This document shows positions 11,833-24,511 of a DNA stretch of 64,000 nt, piece after piece (positions within the stretch are counted from its first letter, which is position 1; each line of letters opens with the position of its first letter). The position numbers were made by a program, and so were the translations under genes. The DNA comes from Carettochelys insculpta. Taxonomy: Eukaryota; Chordata; Testudines; Carettochelyidae. The notes under the pieces were generated by a model. The model did not search any database and was not told where the DNA came from. It saw only the letters and a program-made list of their open reading frames with translations. The stretch covers positions 41,691,501-41,755,500 of the forward strand of contig NC_134145.1 in NCBI RefSeq assembly GCF_033958435.1, in the 5' to 3' direction.

Positions 11833-14800
11833 CTCAGTTACCAACAATATTAAATGTGCTCTGTGGCAACAGGCTTGCAAATCCCATACCAGGTAAAAGT
11901 TGACATGCTTTTCGTTATGTTATATTCGACTGTGAATAGTAATACACTACAGTAGTACACTACACCATATGTTGGAATCATGATTGATACTCAAATCAGC
12001 ACCTATAACATCGAAGCACTGTTACCACACCCATTAATGTAAAAAAAAATAACTAATAAACCTTTTGCATTTCCCCGAGTAACTGGTTCCTGTAATGGTA
12101 GTCAATGCCCAAGCTACCAATGCTGGGCTTCTTTAAAGTGTACTAACCCTTCTTGGCCGACCTGTTAATAATAAATTCCAAGGTGGCTGCCTAGTAGCTA
12201 ATTGGCTCACAAAGCCTTGGCTTAATAAAAGGCTATCAGAGCTTAGATGGAAGGGTAATACTAATCAGAGAAGTGATTCTAAAGAGAAGTCTCTTGAGTT
12301 GTTTTGAACTTGCTATTAAAATGTAATACCATCAGAGATAATAAAAACCGTACTAATCCTACCCTCCACCGAGCTGTGGAAATTCAGCAAGAAAATACCT
12401 GCAGCGCTGTATCCAAAGGAGTGGGCCATAGGCAAGGTATGCACCTATTACATTCTCATGCATCTCTCTTGGATCCCTCGTATCGAGTAGATTTCCCCTT
12501 GCACATGTATAAGTGATGAGTTGAGAGGTAAGAAATTAGGTAAGTTTTGGCAAGGAACGCTCTCTGGCAGTGGCTGCATGTGAGGTCTCTAGTGGCACTG
12601 ACACTAGAGGCACCAATGAAGGCCTTATGTTGGGCTCTCTGATCTTCATGGAGACAATGCCTAATCTCAAAGTGAGCTCATCACTGTTTTTCACAGCGGT
12701 CCTGCAGGTTACTAATCCACTACTGCCTCTCTCAGGTGTCAGTGACAATGTCATGCTTTACCAAGATGTGCTTAATGACACTTCTGTAGCACGTCCTCTA
12801 CCTGCCCTGAGACCTTGCCCTGGTCTTCAGCTGAGCATAAAGAGTCTGTTTAGGCAGACATGAACCTTATTCATATATGCATATATTGAAATGCAATGTA
12901 ATAGCCTTATATCGGTGCATGTCAAATGCCAAGTTTAAGTTCTGGAAGAACCACTGACATGAAACTCCAGATTTTAAACTCCATCAAAAGGAGAAGCATC
13001 CTTTGATTGCCATGGTGATTGAGGTTAAACTGTCCCCAAATTCACATTCTGAGCTACTTTAATTTTTTTCACACCCAAACATTTAACAAACTTCATACAA
13101 ACTTTCTGGTTTCTTGTTATATATCTTCAAGGCTAGCAAACGTTAATTAAAATAGTTTAAGCTTTGATCTAGTCCTTCAAAACACTTCACAGACATAAAA
13201 AAAATCCACCATTATACTGAATCCAGCAATTATGGAAGTAACGCCATTCTTAATTTTTGCAGCAACTTTTACATCTAAAAGAAAACACTAACATACGCAG
13301 TTATTTTGGTACATCTCTAAGATTTAAGTAAGCAAAATAGAAATAAAAGTTAACTGGCTAAATAAGAATGGTGGCATGAAATTAAAGTTCCTGTTCTGAT
13401 TACACAGACACATGGTGGACATTAGTTTTTAATGTTTGTGATGTGCATCTTCTTTGAGATGCTGAAGTCACTTTTCAGTAAAAAAAGCACAGTGAGATTT
13501 TCAGAAGTTGCTAGGTGTCCTGGATTTAGACACCTAGGTACTTTTGATAATTCAAACAGGTGCTTTTGATAATTCCTGATGCATATCAATCACTAGAAAT
13601 CTGGCCTCAAAGATAGAAGTGTCAGCACATTGATCCTTAGAAAAATTAATGAGAATCTTATGGGAAGACACTTGTTTTTGTCATGAAAAGTGACTTGCAC
13701 ACCTCAAAAAAATGCAGCTCTAAAACACTAATGATAACTAAAGGGTGTTGTTATGGTCTAGTAGCTGTTGGTATTTAATTAAAAAGAACAAAAAACAAAA
13801 ACAACATTGTCCTATCTCAACCTCCTCTGTGTGGCTGTGTAAACATGACAGTAACTTTAAATCTGGCTGACAACTACTTCCTCACCTGTCAGCAGGCAGC
13901 GAGTTTCAGTTCAAATTGTGTTGTACAGGAAAGCAACTCCTAATCTCCCTCCTCTACTTCAAACCCAAGAGGAAAAACATGGGGCATAGCTGAATGCTGG
14001 GTCAAAAATGTCATAGTTTTATAAGCAACCAAACAATTAAACAAAGAATGTTGATTCATTAGAACAAGAAACTCGGCAAGAGCTAAAAACAAGTTAGAGT
14101 ACTCTTGCAGGCTACCACTGCAGAGCATTAAACTGAATTTCAAAAACCAGAGCCTTAGGGAAATTAAATCTTTAACCTTGTACCCAGATTAAAAACAAAG
14201 AATACCATATGAAAGATCAACAAAACTCTTTGCTGATGGGTAGTGTGGATTTTCATCACAATCTCCTTCGTTGTTAGTAGGGAGATGTTCTGAATGCTTG
14301 AGCCATTATATAAATTAACAGTGTTCAAAATTACACAGAAAAGGATATACCTTGTTATTTAATTGAATTTTACTTATCCAAGACATCTACGTCTTCAGAA
14401 ACAATGACTATTGTATAGTCTATGAAATTCAGCAAACTTTCCTTTGCAATTGCCTAAAGTAACTATTTATATATAGCAGAATCTTTAGGAAGCAGCTCTG
14501 ATGAAGCCCAGATAAAATAGGCCTGTCTACTTGTAGGTAGAACATGATTATATCACACCCAAAATAATATAACTGCCTATAGCTTATCAAATGACCCCAA
14601 TACTTTACTCCAGTTTTTTAAAGCAGGGTGTTGCTCTAAATAGCTCACATGAATATCAAATAAAATCAAATTGACATTGTAGTGGGAATGTTTGTCTTTT
14701 GATTTCTAAATCCTGCTGTGTTTTAATATTCATCCTCAGAGCCTAATTTCAGCAGCATAAGTGCTCACAGACTTCTACTACAAAAAGAATTTCCAGTGCA

Positions 14801-16211
14801 AACTCTGGCACATTCCTAATTATATTCCAACACCCTAGAGAATGCTCTCACATTGTGACTGCAGACTAGGCATTGGTGTCTGGAATTTTCTGAAGTGAAG
14901 GAAGGTAGCATTAGCAATTTGATTAGTGGAACCTGGTTGTTTTCCCTGAATACTGAACTAGAGGCTGCATAAAACAAATAAATGAAGCAGGTGCAAGACA
15001 GATTCTGATTTGTAGGCTGCCAACTGATCATGTCCACCAAGGTTTTATTATCTTACCAGAAACACATTTTGTTGATACTTTGCTTTTCTCCCCCAAGAAT
15101 AACTTGTGCCAAACTTGGAAATAGTTCAATAACTAGAATGCCCATTGAAGGCTGAGGTAAATGCACTACTGTACCTAACAAACTCTCTGCTCTAAACACA
15201 CAGATGACTACTCTCACAATACATACCTATCTTTATGCCAACCAGAAAATATCAACAGAAATGACAAGAGACACCATTTTTTCATGCTCTTTGTCATGGG
15301 CATTAACATAGTGATTGGACAGAAAATGCCCACGCTCCATAGCTTAGAGGGCATATTTCCCAACTGACTAGATTTCTTTCAAACCAAATAAACAACTGGA
15401 GGGAATGAATGGGAAATCTGGTAGCATTTAACACATGAACTTTACTTATCCTTCCATAAAATATCTGAATGGTTTACAATGCAAAACAAGTCTGTAACCT
15501 CTTCTATTTCATATTAAAATATCAGCATCATCTGCAAAGTCAATCTGGTGATATACTCACATGTTCTTTGTATCACAGGAGTATTAATACTTGCAACTGA
15601 TATTTTATGCTGTATCTAGATTTCCCGCAATTATTCTCACTGTTTCTTTCTAATTCCTATTGCCAGGCCTTTGGACCAATTTTGTTTTGTCATATACTTT
15701 CCACTGTTGTGTCAGTCTAAGCTCTCTGATTTCCACCCCTTTTGAGCACCCTTATATATGAACAGGGAGTGGTCCTAAACTAACTGCTAAAAAGTTTGCT
15801 GTGGCAATAATAGCTAAGGTTTTATGTTTCAGCTTTTTGAGAAAAAAATATTGTTGAGCATAAGATTTGGTAATTTCAAGAGTACCAAAATCAGCTGACT
15901 GTTGTGAGGCAATTCTTTCGCTCTGTATTGTGAAACCTGCCAGCTATTCTCTGTGCACTAGGCTGTCTTTTCATTGCTCTGCATAGTCCACTCAGGACTT
16001 AAATTGTTCTCTCACTCTACTATTCCATGCCAAGGAAAATGATACATTATATTTGAAATCTACATTCAAAATATGTTGAGGTTTGACGTGTGACATTACA
16101 TATTTACCCACCCAGGTATTCTGCATGGAAATATTGCCATCCATTTGTGGAGAAATTCTGCAGGATGAAATGTCTATATTGACTAATTGAAAGAAATAAG
16201 CTGGTCACATT
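11833..16211. other. Unassigned AT-rich sequence
   Basis: No gene or bounded element found. 13500-13610 contains decayed TTTTGATAATTC and GACACCTAGG phrases typical of very old short interspersed DNA elements. Otherwise featureless. Confidence 0.5.
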
Positions 16212-16589
16212 GGCCATTTCTGCACATGGGCATGCTAATAAATGGCCAGAAATATGCTAATGAGGCATGGATGTAAATTCCCCACACCTCATTAGCATAA
16301 GGTCACATGATTTGGAGTCCAGAAGATGCTTTTCCCGACTCCAAAACGGTGTGTAGAAGTGCAGCCCTGGGGGTGGGGGTGTGTCTTCCAGAAGGAAGTC
16401 CTCCTTCCGGAGTCCTCTTCTTCCCAAAAGTTTCCCCTGGGGGCTGCGCTTCTACATGCTGTTTTGGAGTCCAGAAGAGCATCTTCTGGACTCCAAATCA
16501 TGTGACCTTATGCTGATAAGGTGTGGGGAATTTACATCGCACCTCATTAGCATATTCTGGGCTGTTTATTAGCATGTGTAGAAATGGCC
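16212..16589. mobile_element. Palindromic MITE with GGCCATTTCTRCACATG termini
   Basis: Left end GGCCATTTCTGCACATG and right end CATGTGTAGAAATGGCC are complementary apart from one base. The arms remain complementary inward for well over 100 bases (GCTAATAAA/TTTATTAGC, CACCTCATTAGCATA/TATGCTGATAAGGTG, AGGTCACATGATTTGGAGTCC and its complement), so the element folds as a long hairpin. Flanks ATT and GTT may be a decayed 3-bp duplication. No coding capacity. Confidence 0.85.
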
Positions 16590-16866
16590 GTTCTGATGAA
16601 TTTCATCACCTCAATTAGGAGAAAAGACAATTCTCTGACTAAGGAGTCTCAGTGCCACTGACTTTCCCTAACTGACTTTAGGCACATGTTGCCTCAAACC
16701 TTTGTATATTAACATTATAATGGATTCCATAGTCTTCTCCCCTCCCCTAAAATTCTTTAAGGGAGTAAATATATATTCTGCCTGCTATTCAAGGTTATTA
16801 TATAGCTAGTATTTTTAAACATCCACATCCTGCAAGTCTTTAGATACTTTCTGGAACATACTCAAG

Positions 16867-17191
16867 GGCTATGTTTAGACTGCAGGGCTCTCTTGATAAA
16901 ACTTCTGTTAACAAAAGTTTGCTGACCGAGCACGCATACATACTGCAGATCTCTTGGAAGAGATCTGCCAGGCAGGAGTGTTCTGTTGACATCCCTGTAC
17001 ACCTCGTACCATGAGGAAGAGGGGATTCCTTGCCAAGGGCGGGAGGGGGGAGTCTTCCAACATTTGGCCTGTGCGAACAGGCCAAATGTTGGAAAAGTCT
17101 CTCCTGACAGAACTGTCAGCAAAAGATACACAACTGTATTGTGCAATTTGCACATCTTTTGCTGAGAGTTCTTGGTGATCTAAACACAGCC
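16867..17191. mobile_element. Harbinger-type MITE, TSD AAG
   Basis: Termini GGCTATGTTTAGACTGCAGG and ...TTGGTGATCTAAACACAGCC, flanked by AAG at 16864-16866 and 17192-17194. Internal inverted arms include CAACATTTGGCCTGTG...CAGGCCAAATGTTGG near 17060-17095. No coding capacity. Confidence 0.85.
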
Positions 17192-17194
17192 AAG

Positions 17195-19607
17195 AGGGCA
17201 GCTGTGATTAAATTCAATCAGGTTAGAGAGGACACTTGCCCCTTTCCATTTGGTCACTGTTGACTTGCCAAGAGATATACTTGCTTCAACACAATTCATC
17301 GTCTAGCAGAACAAGATGGAAAATTGCTTACAACTTTCAAATAAAGAGTGTGTATTAAGACGGAATAATTCTCAATGGAGCAGAGTCTTCACTAGCCAGT
17401 ATAATGTTATTGGGGAATTCTTTGCTGAATATATAGGTTTTTACATGCCTGAATTAAACTTTGATAGAGCTGTCTATCACTCTCAAATCCAGTCTCTTGC
17501 AACCAACTATCCATCTCCTTCCCTGTGTTTTCATGTCCAGGAGATCTTTTCATGTAGTAAGATTTCACAACATGCAGCAGTCTATGAAGAGTAAAGATAT
17601 GCAAAGGCAAATTACAAAGGGTTCTAAATGTATAAGCCCATGTTTTGGTTCTTCCTTTTTGATACTTAAGTTTAAAGTGTGCAAAAAACCTCAGCCATGA
17701 GTTTGCAAATGGTATTTGTGCTCGCAAACCAACCAGTTACATGCTTTATTACTTAAACTAGTTGTAAAAAAGAATGCAGACTGCCTTCCAAAATTTGGAC
17801 ACAGAAGAAGAAATTCAAAATGCAAAATACTTGAGTGAAAAAATGGACTCTGAAATGATACCAGCATGATTTGTGGGTTTGCAGTTTAGGGGACTTTGTT
17901 CCTTTTCCTCTCTATAGAGTGTGTTCTGTAATTGGACCACATTTCTCTCAACACAATGAACTCCCCCAATCTGAAATCTGAATGTATAATTTCTCCAAGA
18001 CACACAAGTTATCTTAAACCCTACTCGCACTGATACTTCCTCAAATATAAATCTGTCCAGTAGGCTAGCTATGCCCTGTGCTGTGATCTGCTTTATTTTG
18101 CCTTTCTGCAATTAATTGGGTATAGCACAGCACTAAAGTGAAAAAAAAAGTTTCCAGGTAAATAAAAGGAGTAATCAGCACGGTTCTGTTATTAAAATTC
18201 ACAAGAAGTTACCAACAGCCTGGAGGACTTTGAGAAATGAAGAGAGAAGCCTATCAATTGAAGACAGAAAAGCTCCAGCATACTCATGTGCACGGCATAC
18301 CGAAAGAACTTTTAAGCAAGAATCCTCCAGTAATTACAACTTTAGTAACATATGTTGGAAAGATACATAATCCTGGGACAAACACTTGAAGCATCTGAAA
18401 TCAGATTATATTGCTATACTGAGGCTGTCCTGCCCCCTGCCACTCCCAGTCCAACCCCCGTCCTGGTCTGGACCTAGTATGAGGTTCCATTTGTAACTCA
18501 AGCTGAAACATGACCCTCCCACTCAGTATAGCCTCAGATCAGTCCAGTTATGCCTAATGGCATGCTGCAAAGATAATAAACGTGAATAAAACACATTCCC
18601 AACAAATCTTGCCTTCCTCATACCTACTCCAGCTTTTTCTTGCAGAGACAAATGCCATGCACTTCTCAGAATACTTCAGCAGGAAGGAAGGGACCAAGAC
18701 AAATCAGAAGACAGGAGTTCCACTGTTGCAGTGCTAAGAGGAAGAAATATACTTCCTCCCTAGAATGCTCCCTAGAATGATTTTAGCAAAAGTTTGCTGA
18801 ATTGTTTTTCAGTGACAGGAAGAAAGCTATTTTTTTAGTATTTTCTGACATTAACCTTAGGATTAAGTTGTGTCAGCACATAAGATACTTTTACACAGCA
18901 ACAAGTAGTGCATGGGCTAATCTACCAGAGCTATCTTACATGGAGTTGAGTACAAGAAACAATTTCAGTGAAGACAGTGCCATACAGGCTTTATTTAGCA
19001 TGGTTCATAGAAGTTCACTGGGTATGTAATTGGCTCACTCTCTTGCTTTGAAGTCCATTCTGTACATTAGTGTACAGCAGTCTGGAGCACCATAGATTTA
19101 CACACTCGCCTCCTGTACAGGAAGTACTCAAGTAGACATTCTCTAGCTCTGTGCCATAAACAAACCAGGAGTGTCCATAAACTCTTCAAGCCTCATTGCT
19201 GCAGACTTATTTTTTCCTTTGCTTCTGAAATCACACAACACCAAGAAGAGCTCTGAGGATGGTCAGTGCCCTGGAAAATAAGGGCATATATCACTCTTGA
19301 AAAATTGTAACACACTCCCCGTGGTTTCACAGTCTTGCTAATGAGCATGAAAAGGTCATGGGATTATTGCCACACTCTTCCCCTGCTCCTCTGCGGATGT
19401 CCAGAAGAACCCAGGAGAATCTAGAAGTACCAAGCCCATATGCTCAAGAGATCCTGGGGAGTGTACATATATCAGGCATATGGCCAGAGTCAGAACAGGT
19501 GTGGAAATCTACACAAAGGTCTAGCCCATATTATTTATCAATGGCTGATCAATTCTTCTGACAGATAAATTTCAGTAAATTTCATTTGATCATAGTCTAT
19601 AATAATA
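17195..19607. other. Unassigned AT-rich sequence
   Basis: Several open frames of 60-106 codons occur (for example minus strand 17407-17727) but none resembles a known protein family or shows supporting splice structure. No bounded repeat recognised. Confidence 0.5.
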
Positions 19608-19610
19608 AAT

Positions 19611-20045
19611 GGCCATGTCCAGACTAGCCCCAAACTTCGAAATGGCCATGCAAATGTCCATTTTCAAGTTTACTAATGAAGCCTGAAATACATATGCAGC
19701 ATTTCATTAGCATGCGGGCGGCCGCGGCACTTTGAAATTGACACGCCTCGCAGCCCCGCGGCTCATCCTGACATGGCTTCTTTTTGAAAGGTGCCCGCCT
19801 ACTTCAAAGTCCCCTTATTCCCATCAGCTCATGGGAATAAGGGGGCTTCGAAGTAGGTGGACTCCTTTCGAAAAGGAGCCCCGTCCGGACAAGCTGCGCG
19901 GCGGCAAGGCATGTCAATTTCGAAGTGCTGCGGCCGCCCGCATGCCAATGAAGAGCTGAATATGTATTTCAGTGCTTCATTAGTAAACTTCGAAATGGCC
20001 ATTTGCATGACCATTTCGAAGTTTGGGGCTAGTGTAGACACGGCC
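19611..20045. mobile_element. Complete palindromic Harbinger-type MITE
   Basis: Full-length counterpart of 1-337. Termini GGCCATGTCCAGACTAGCCCC and GGGGCTAGTGTAGACACGGCC; flanks AAT and AAC suggest a 3-bp duplication with one change. The centre near 19810-19845 is CTTATTCCCATCAGCTCATGGGAATAAG, and the arms carry multiple TTCGAA palindromes. The whole sequence can fold into one hairpin. Confidence 0.9.
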
Positions 20046-20333
20046 AACTAGTCATGAAACAGTTATCTGGTCCATCAGTCATTTTCTATTATATAGTGTA
20101 TACTACAGTAATTTGCTTCTCCAACTTTGAGAAACTCAAAGAAACAGAATATCCACTATGTCTCATAGAAGACCACTTCACATTTTAGTAGAATTACATG
20201 TTGGGAATTATAGTCCTAATATGCAGCCTACATTTCCATTCCCTAGTCCTTAACTGAGATTTGTCCTCAACACCAATTACACCATCAAAGCACAATTAAC
20301 AGAGTGTGTAAGTCAAACACAGAGACCTGGAGA

Positions 20334-20420
20334 GTGAGGTAATAACTTTTATTGGACGAGCACCTGTTAAAGAGAAAGAGGCAAGTCGGTGAGCTTCAAT
20401 AAGCTCTTCTTCAAGTCTAA
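20334..20420 (+). repeat. Dispersed repeat with CTTTTATTGGAC...AGCTCTTCTTCAAGTCT
   Basis: The phrase pattern (ACTTTTATTGGACGAGCACCTGTT, GAGCTTCAATAAGCTCTTCTTC) resembles a repeat common in sauropsid genomes. A related piece in reverse orientation is at 48467-48512. Family name not assigned. Confidence 0.5.
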
Positions 20421-21861
20421 GTTAGTTCAAAAAAATGAAGTGAAGTGAGTCAGTACCAGAAATGAAAACCAATGTGCAGAATGTCAGAAGAGAGGCAAAG
20501 CAGTATATACAAAATTGGAAAATTCACTCATCCTCTTTTGCTTATACGACAGCAAAACCAAAAATATGCATATTTTTCTTACCTCCAATGTCCTAAATGA
20601 ATAAAGCTGGTACACAGGCAATCATGTGGCGTGTGTCTCGGAAAACTTAGAAAATCATCCTGGACTGCTGAAACAGCAAGGACCCTTGAGCAGCTGCTGC
20701 TACTTTGTCATTTTTCTTTGATGGGAGGTTTTTGCTTGTTTGTTCTTTTAAGCAGAAAAATATCAGTCAATACCTACTGCCACAATACAAATCAAGTGTT
20801 AAAAAATAGACTCTGAACACAAAACATAACTGTAACACCTCAAGGTACAGAAGGCAGGCACTCGGTACTAGCTTGCATCTTCATGCATGTCTGAAGGAGT
20901 CACAAACATCATTAACCACGTGCAGTCAAAATGGTCTAAAAAAAAGTTAAAACGTGCTTTCAGCCATTGGGATCACCCAAAACACTCCCACACTCTAGCC
21001 AGTTTGAAAGAAGGGGAACTATATTCTGTTCTCACTTTATACTCATGTAATCCCATTGTACATGGATATAACTTTAAAGATTTAATAACAAGGTGAGAGA
21101 CAAAATATACAGCTCATGGAGAAAGAAAAGAACCCCTCATGGCATGCCCTTTCCTAGCTGAAGGAAGTGAAGTGTGAACTACATCCAAAGATTTTGTACA
21201 AGTTGAACCTTTAACATTTATTTATTTTGTTCCACAAATTCAGTATGCTTAGGACTGGGTTGCCTAACTAGATTCTGTCCCTTTGCTTCCTTCAAGAGGC
21301 ATAAAGGGGACACAATCTGGTCCCAAATAACCATCAGCAAATGCTCTTTATATAGATAAAACACCTTTCGACACAAGTTTTCTGGGAAGTACAGTTTGCC
21401 TGCCATTAACCACTTCTTTTCAGCATTTAGGATTGCAGAGAGGTAGCAGCTGGAGAGGGAGGAATGCTTTCCTCTACTTGCATAGGGTCTGTGAAGGACC
21501 CTAAACCAGTGCCAGAACATCTTTAAATGTATCAGGGTCAGGACTATCTCCAAAAGTAACACTTCTCTCTCTCTCTCTCTTTCACTAAATAGAGGCTTGG
21601 CACAGGAAAGATTCTTCTTCACATGTCAGCATTCTTATGACACCCATATATCTCTACAGACCAAGTGCGTTTGGCGACCTTTGTGAAGTGAGACTTTTCT
21701 AATTTCAGCAACCAGGAATCTTACCAAAAGCCCAGAGAGATTTCCCTTTGATGTAAAAGACATCGGTTGGTGATTTTGTAGCAGAAATTTAGAATTTTGC
21801 ACCCAGTAGCTGGCAGACTGTTGCCTATGGATACTGTTATAGATTACCATTTGCCATTTCC
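20421..21861. other. Unassigned sequence with a (CT)n tract
   Basis: No gene recognised. A short (CT)n simple repeat lies at about 21563-21584. A 134-codon minus-strand frame at 21218-21622 overlaps this tract and has no recognisable domain. Confidence 0.5.
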
Positions 21862-22340
21862 TGGAAGTGTGTGTAATGTGGCCAGGCAGGGCCCATGGCA
21901 CTCGGGTGTCCTGGAATTCATGGCTGGAACGCTGTATGCAGGAGGGCACATATGTCCCCCCCATGGGACCTCCCACTCCGGGACATCACAATGCCCCCTG
22001 CATCGTGGCTGACGGTGCATACCTGCTGCATCCATGGCTCATGTGGCCCTATACCAGACATACCACACCAGCCCAGGACACCTTTAACGGTTACCTCAAC
22101 CACACTGGTGGGCGTGGGCGTCTGGGAGGCTAAAGGGGAGATTTTGGAGCCTCCTCACCAGGCTGGATGTCAGCCTCCCAAACACCCCCTCAGTGATCAC
22201 TGCCTGCTGTGCTCTCCACAAGCTTGTGGAGGGTTGCCAGGAGCCCTTTATTCAGGGCTGGGCCATGGACCCAGGGGCTGGCTACAAACAACCATGCCGT
22301 GAGGCCCTGTGCCAGGCCTTTGATCAGGGCCTGCCCTGAC
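21862..22340 (+). pseudogene. Harbinger transposase C-terminal half, decayed
   Basis: Aligns to the second half of the 25768 protein. The block with the second catalytic aspartate is intact as MADGAYPL-like VADGAYLLHPWLM near 22015, followed by RHTTPAQDTFNGYLN. The block that should carry the catalytic glutamate (VEWAFG) is shortened to about AWASGRLKGRF near 22110-22140, so the glutamate codon appears deleted. The C terminus CCALHKLVEG..EPFIQGWAMD and REALCQAFDQGLP is readable to a TGA near 22340. At least one frameshift. AATAAA follows at 22446-22451. Confidence 0.8.
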
Positions 22341-22608
22341 GTTCCCAGCCGCATTCCACACCACATGCCACCCCACTCCCACACCCCTCATGCTCCCCCC
22401 TACCACTCTCCCACCAAGCACCAGGGATATAGGGTTAGGGTGGGGAATAAAGTATTTGAAAAAACACAATGGAACATGTTAACCTATTTACAGTGCACAG
22501 GGGCAACAGTTGACAGGAGATAGGTGGGGCCCTATGTGGGGATACTGAACTGGGAGGGGGGTTAGATGAGGGGACAGAACTGGGAGCAGGCCTGGGATGG
22601 GAGAAGTA

Positions 22609-24060
22609 TCAGTCATCCAGAGGCACTGGGGGGCCAGGAGCTGCTTCGGCCACAACTGCCACTACCACTCCAGGTCTGGGGCCCCCTGCAGGGCTGCAGT
22701 GGGGCTGGGACCATGGGGAGGTAGGGCTGGAGTGGGAGTGCCACGGGCTCGGCCTCCATGGGGTGTTTGTGGGGGGCACTGAGGCTTGGCCAGGTGCGCC
22801 TGCCCCAGCCAGAAGCCACCGAGCCAGCTCAAGGCGGGCGGCTGGTGCCAGGTCCACCACGCAGTGCGTGGCTGCTGGGATGGCAGCTGTGGGAGGGGCC
22901 AGTGAGGGAGCAGGATTTTGGGCGAGGCGGGAGGCCAAGGCCTGAGCCACGGTGTCCATGCTGCCAGCCAGCCATACCCACACATCCCACTCCATTGCCA
23001 ACCAGTCCTGGAGCACTCTGGTCATCTCCTGCATGACCGCCTGGTTGGTGCCACCTCCTCAGCCCTCTAGCCTCATCTCTGGGAGCCCTGGCTGTGGCCA
23101 CAGGGGGATGTGGGCTGGGGCGATGAGGTGGTCTTCCTGGCTCCCTGTGACTGCTGCCCATTCCAATGGGCTGTGGCAGCTGCCCAGCGATGGATCTGTG
23201 GAGACAGAAGGGGACAGGGGTACAGCCGTGAGTGTTGGCTCCCAACCCTGAGGGGGCCAGGGCCCCCACTCCATTGCCCCACACCCCACTCCCCTGCTGC
23301 CCAATGGCCTATGAGCCCTGTGAAGTTGTGAATGCCCAGAGGCTCCCACCTGGCAAGAGTCAGCCCTTGTTCCCTACCCGTCCCCTATCCCCATGGATAT
23401 GGGCTGCAGGGCTGTTCCGGGGTTGGGCGGGGCATCCCGGGCCCTTGCGACATCCCACTCACCCCATACATACTGGCAACAACCTCCCGGGGCTTGGGCG
23501 AGTCTTGTCTCGATGAGGCTTGGCTGGGTGTCCCAGAAGGGAGGGCAATGCCGAGGGTCCTATTGCTGGAGCCCTTGTCATTGCCCTCAGTCTCAGTGGG
23601 CCAGTCCCCATGTGGTGGGGCTGGTGGTACCAGAGGGGCCTGCCTCTTCATTGCTGTCTTTGCGGGGGGGAATGGTCATGTTGATAACACACTCCGGGGT
23701 GGCTGCCTCCCTCGGCCTCAGGAGCCTGTGCAGCTCCCTATAATGGGGGTAGTGCATGAGCCATGTCCCCGATCGGCTTGCAGCATCACAGCCTTTGCAG
23801 TATGCCTGCCTCAGCTCCTTGACCTTTGTCCATATGCTGCTGCAAGTGTGATCAGGATGGCCTGAGGTGGCAAGCCCACCGGCCAGCCGGGCAAAGGCCT
23901 CAGTGTTGCGCTGGCAGGTGCCAGTTTGCCAAAAGACCTCCCCCCTCTACACTGAGCCAGGAGGTCCTTAAGCTCTGCCTGGAACCAGAAGGGTCCCCTG
24001 CTTCCACGGCTCTTGACTGGGCACTGAGAGCCCTTAGAGTCCTCGATTGGGGGCCCCAAG
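22609..24060 (-). pseudogene. Myb/SANT-like Harbinger partner gene, decayed
   Basis: Minus-strand reading from 24060: RGPFWFQAELKDLLAQC aligns with RGPSWTEAKVKDLLGLW of the 25550 copy (start of a Myb_DNA-bind_4 domain). After frameshifts, KELRQAYCKGCDA and YPHYRELHRLL near 23820-23730 form the domain end and the usual downstream motif. A C-terminal helix (RVLQDWLAMEW) near 23020 corresponds to AMLQEWLLMEQ in the better copy. Not functional. Confidence 0.7.
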
Positions 24061-24511
24061 GGAACAGTAGGGTGCTACCATGGTAGTCAGGGGGTGCAGA
24101 GGTGGGCTGGTGCTTCGAGCAGGGGCAGTCCGAGGGAGAGTTCATGCTGCCTCTGCTTGTGGCAGTGTCAGCTTCTTGCCTGGGGTTACTGGGGATCTGA
24201 TTCCTGTGAGGCAGCCAACAAGGACCACAGAACTGTGCCTGGGCTGGCCAGACTGTCTCCATCCTCCGGTGGGGGCTGCCTCCTTGGTGGACCCCTTACT
24301 TTGAAGTAATGAGTACAGAACATCTACACACACGCTACTTTGAAGTGAAACTTTGAAATAAGGCACTACTCCATTCCCAGGAATGGAGTAGCGACTTCGA
24401 AGTTAGCCTCCCTTACTTCAACGTTAACTTTGAAGTAAGGAAAAGTGTGTAGATGCTCTGCAAAAAAGTTTGTAGTGTAGACGCAGCCTATGAGTCACAG
24501 AAGCACAAACA

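Larger units (their letters stand above)
21862..24488. mobile_element. 5'-truncated PIF/Harbinger element
   Basis: The right terminus GTAGTGTAGACGCAGCC ends at 24488 and matches the terminal repeat of the other copies. Subterminal DNA at 24300-24480 carries ACTTTGAAGTAA/TTACTTCAACGTT inverted motifs around CCATTCCCAGGAATGG. Coding order is the same as at 25550: plus-strand transposase remnant, then minus-strand Myb-like remnant. The transposase N-terminal half and the left terminus are missing, and 21861 abuts unrelated DNA, so this is a truncated or recombined copy. Confidence 0.8.

Noticed and set aside
17407..17727. 106-codon minus-strand frame
   Set aside because: No recognisable domain, overlapped by frames on the other strand; probably chance.
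23332..23865. 177-codon plus-strand open frame
   Set aside because: It is antisense to the Myb-like remnant in GC-rich DNA, where stop codons are rare.
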